Assembly: GCA_013298335.1 (NCBI GenBank) | Contig: JAAFHI010000235.1 | Location: forward strand, 1 to 6,055 | Length of the DNA stretch: 6,055 bases | Source: Actinomycetota bacterium | GTDB lineage: Bacteria; Acidobacteriota; Blastocatellia; Chloracidobacteriales; Chloracidobacteriaceae | Direction of reading: 5' to 3' | Shown: piece by piece, positions 4,709-6,055 of the stretch | Position numbering within the stretch: position 1 is the first letter of the stretch | Layout of the letters: every line of letters starts with the position of its first letter | Position numbers and translations under genes: made by a program | Notes under the pieces: model-generated | The model's input: the letters and a program-made list of their open reading frames with translations, nothing else | The model's database searches: none | Told to the model about the DNA's origin: nothing

Positions 4709-6055
4709 TCAGAAATCCTCCCGCGCCACCACTCCCAATTCCTCACGCCAGCGCTCGCTGACGGCCACGACCCGTACCAGGACGTCGGGCCGCACCGTGG
4801 ACACTGCCGCGCGGAACGCGCCGTGAAACCGCAGCACGGGCGCAACGAGGTAGAGGACCGGCGGGCGGGCGCTCAGAATCGCCTCCGGGAAGTACCCGCG
4901 TCGGGCGAGTTCCCCGCGCCGGTGGTGCGCCGCAACCCGTCGCCAGTATTCCAGCCCCTGCCAGAACAGGCCGCCGTCGGCTGCCGCCTTGAGTTCGATG
5001 ACGGCGGGCGTGCCGTCGCGCCGGATGCCGAGAATGTCGGCGATGCCGTTTTCCGACCGACCGAGCGCCGCGACCTGCCGATAGGCATACCGGTCGTCGA
5101 GTTCCGGGTCGAGCGCGGAAGGCCGCCGGGCAACCATCGCCTCCAGCCAGCGTTCGGGCCGCGCGCGGTAGAGCGGGTGCTGGCGATCACGGGCGGCGGC
5201 GGTCCGGTAGCGGGCCAGAAGTTCAATCATTTCAATGAAAAGCGGGAGATTCCGGTCGTTCAGCGGGCGCGTCCGTTCGCCGAGGGTCGCCAGCCCGAAG
5301 GAAAGCGATGGGCTGGCCAACCCCGTTTCGCGCCGCAGCCGCGCGCATTCGAGACCGTTCCACTGCAACGCGAGCGTGGTGCGTCCGATGGCCGGAACAA
5401 CATCCAGAAACCGCCGCCGTTCCCCAAACCGTTCATCGAGCAGCACATTTTCGGCGGGTGAAAGGACGACCGGCGGCGGGAGCCAGCGCGCCCGGAGCGG
5501 GTCGGCGGCAAGTTCGAACTGGGCGGCGGGCGTCATCCGGCGGAGGTGACCGGTGGCGACGTCGTAGGAGAAGAAGTTCAAACGCGGAAGTTGAACGAAC
5601 GCCAGCCGTCCGGCGATTTGCCCCGCCACCGGCGTCGGGACAAAAGTGACCACTTCCGCAAACTCTTTTTCAAACCGGGCGGCGAGGTCGAGCAACCGGT
5701 CCACCGCGCCGGGCGATTCCTCTGGCGGCAGGCCGAGCGCGATTCCCCGCCGATCACCGACGCGAAACCGACGACACACCACCGGATGGGCCAAAAACCG
5801 GGACGCCTCGACCGACTTCCCCGGAGGACCGAACTTTGCGCCGGACCGGACTTCAGCCAGCATCCCGCGCAGCCGTTCGGTGAAATCACGCCGTCGGGCC
5901 TGCGTCCCGAGCGGAACAATGACCGCGCGTTCATCATTTGAAAGCGTCACGGAAGCGGTTTCCGCGCCCGCGCGACGGCTGACCGCGAGGCGGATGTCTC
6001 CATCACCGACCGCAAAGGCCGTCACCCGCCAGCTTTCCGCGCCGTCCGCGCCCCA
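4709..6055 (-). CDS. PD-(D/E)XK nuclease-like protein (5' end beyond window)
   Basis: The frame is open to the window edge; a GTG at 6025 is possible, but the upstream codons read naturally (ESWRV), so the gene probably starts outside. Numbered from that GTG, the visible part is 438 residues. About residues 285-395 match a PD-(D/E)XK nuclease core as in NucS/DUF91-type or RecB-like domains. The elements are a leading helix with WLEAM (E295), GIADILGI with D330, a strand AVIELKA with E344 and K346, and QGLEY (Q356, Y360), the QxxxY motif. These are the residues expected to bind metal and cut DNA. The N-terminal region of about 280 residues is unrecognised: mixed alpha/beta, with no signal peptide or membrane segment in the visible part, so a cytoplasmic DNA-related role is likely. 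Its layout (unknown sensor or DNA-binding region, then nuclease) would suit repair or restriction, but no partner gene is visible. The gene is convergent with the tRNA and looks richer in GC than the paralog array. Confidence 0.75.
   Translation of the reverse strand, partial: WGADGAESWRVTAFAVGDGDIRLAVSRRAGAETASVTLSNDERAVIVPLGTQARRRDFTERLRGMLAEVRSGAKFGPPGKSVEASRFLAHPVVCRRFRVGDRRGIALGLPPEESPGAVDRLLDLAARFEKEFAEVVTFVPTPVAGQIAGRLAFVQLPRLNFFSYDVATGHLRRMTPAAQFELAADPLRARWLPPPVVLSPAENVLLDERFGERRRFLDVVPAIGRTTLALQWNGLECARLRRETGLASPSLSFGLATLGERTRPLNDRNLPLFIEMIELLARYRTAAARDRQHPLYRARPERWLEAMVARRPSALDPELDDRYAYRQVAALGRSENGIADILGIRRDGTPAVIELKAAADGGLFWQGLEYWRRVAAHHRRGELARRGYFPEAILSARPPVLYLVAPVLRFHGAFRAAVSTVRPDVLVRVVAVSERWREELGVVAREDF

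Noticed and set aside
4565..5461. Long + strand reading frame of 298 codons opposite the nuclease gene
   Set aside because: It is antisense to a frame with a clear nuclease motif, its product is low-complexity and Arg/Pro-rich, and it begins within the REP-like repeat; it is a GC-driven shadow.

Overview
This is a GC-rich bacterial window. It contains the 3' end of a TonB-domain gene, an array of three tandem paralogous genes for exported proteins, a tRNA-Glu gene, an inverted pair of REP-like palindromic units, and a convergent gene for a PD-(D/E)XK nuclease-like protein that runs off the right edge. The TonB-type C-terminal domain (V-D-E-N-G-Q-V, then S-G-P-A-L-L and A-A-R-K-W-T-F-K-P) and the 'SGTPRDRAWAAHL' helical motif recall proteins I associate with Acidobacteria, especially Blastocatellia-type lineages. 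None of the fully visible start codons has a recognisable Shine-Dalgarno sequence. The taxonomic assignment is an inference with modest confidence.

Layout. Positions 1-498 (+) encode a Pro/Lys/Glu-rich linker and a TonB C-terminal domain; the N-terminus lies outside the window. A good hairpin terminator follows at 517-568. Three genes then run head to tail on the + strand (646-1884, 1881-3005, 3015-4202). The first two overlap by ATGA and the second and third are 9 bases apart, so they probably form one operon. All three proteins have a signal peptide, a nearly identical 51-residue helical block, a variable insert, a HEAT-like helical region, a beta-rich middle with an 'FP.I.F' motif, and a helix plus LT..EA-type C-terminal segment. 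Their biochemical function is unknown.

A perfect TTGACA -35 box lies just after the operon and upstream of tRNA-Glu(UUC) (4287-4362, CCA encoded), which is followed by a hairpin terminator (4379-4423). At 4452-4577 two copies of a double-hairpin unit face each other. Their outer arms match perfectly over 21 bases, and a T-A to C-G compensatory change in the inner hairpin supports a conserved folded structure of the REP/BIME type. The minus-strand gene at 4709-6055 encodes a protein with a C-terminal nuclease core (D...E-x-K plus Q-x-x-x-Y) behind an unrecognised N-terminal region of about 280 residues.

The three-gene array is the part least explained by known biology. The paralogs have diverged strongly along most of their length, but keep a 153-base block that differs at only 13 positions between copies 1 and 2. 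I see no direct evidence of a defence, secretion or biosynthetic system. The cluster is best described as an expanded family of exported proteins of unknown role.
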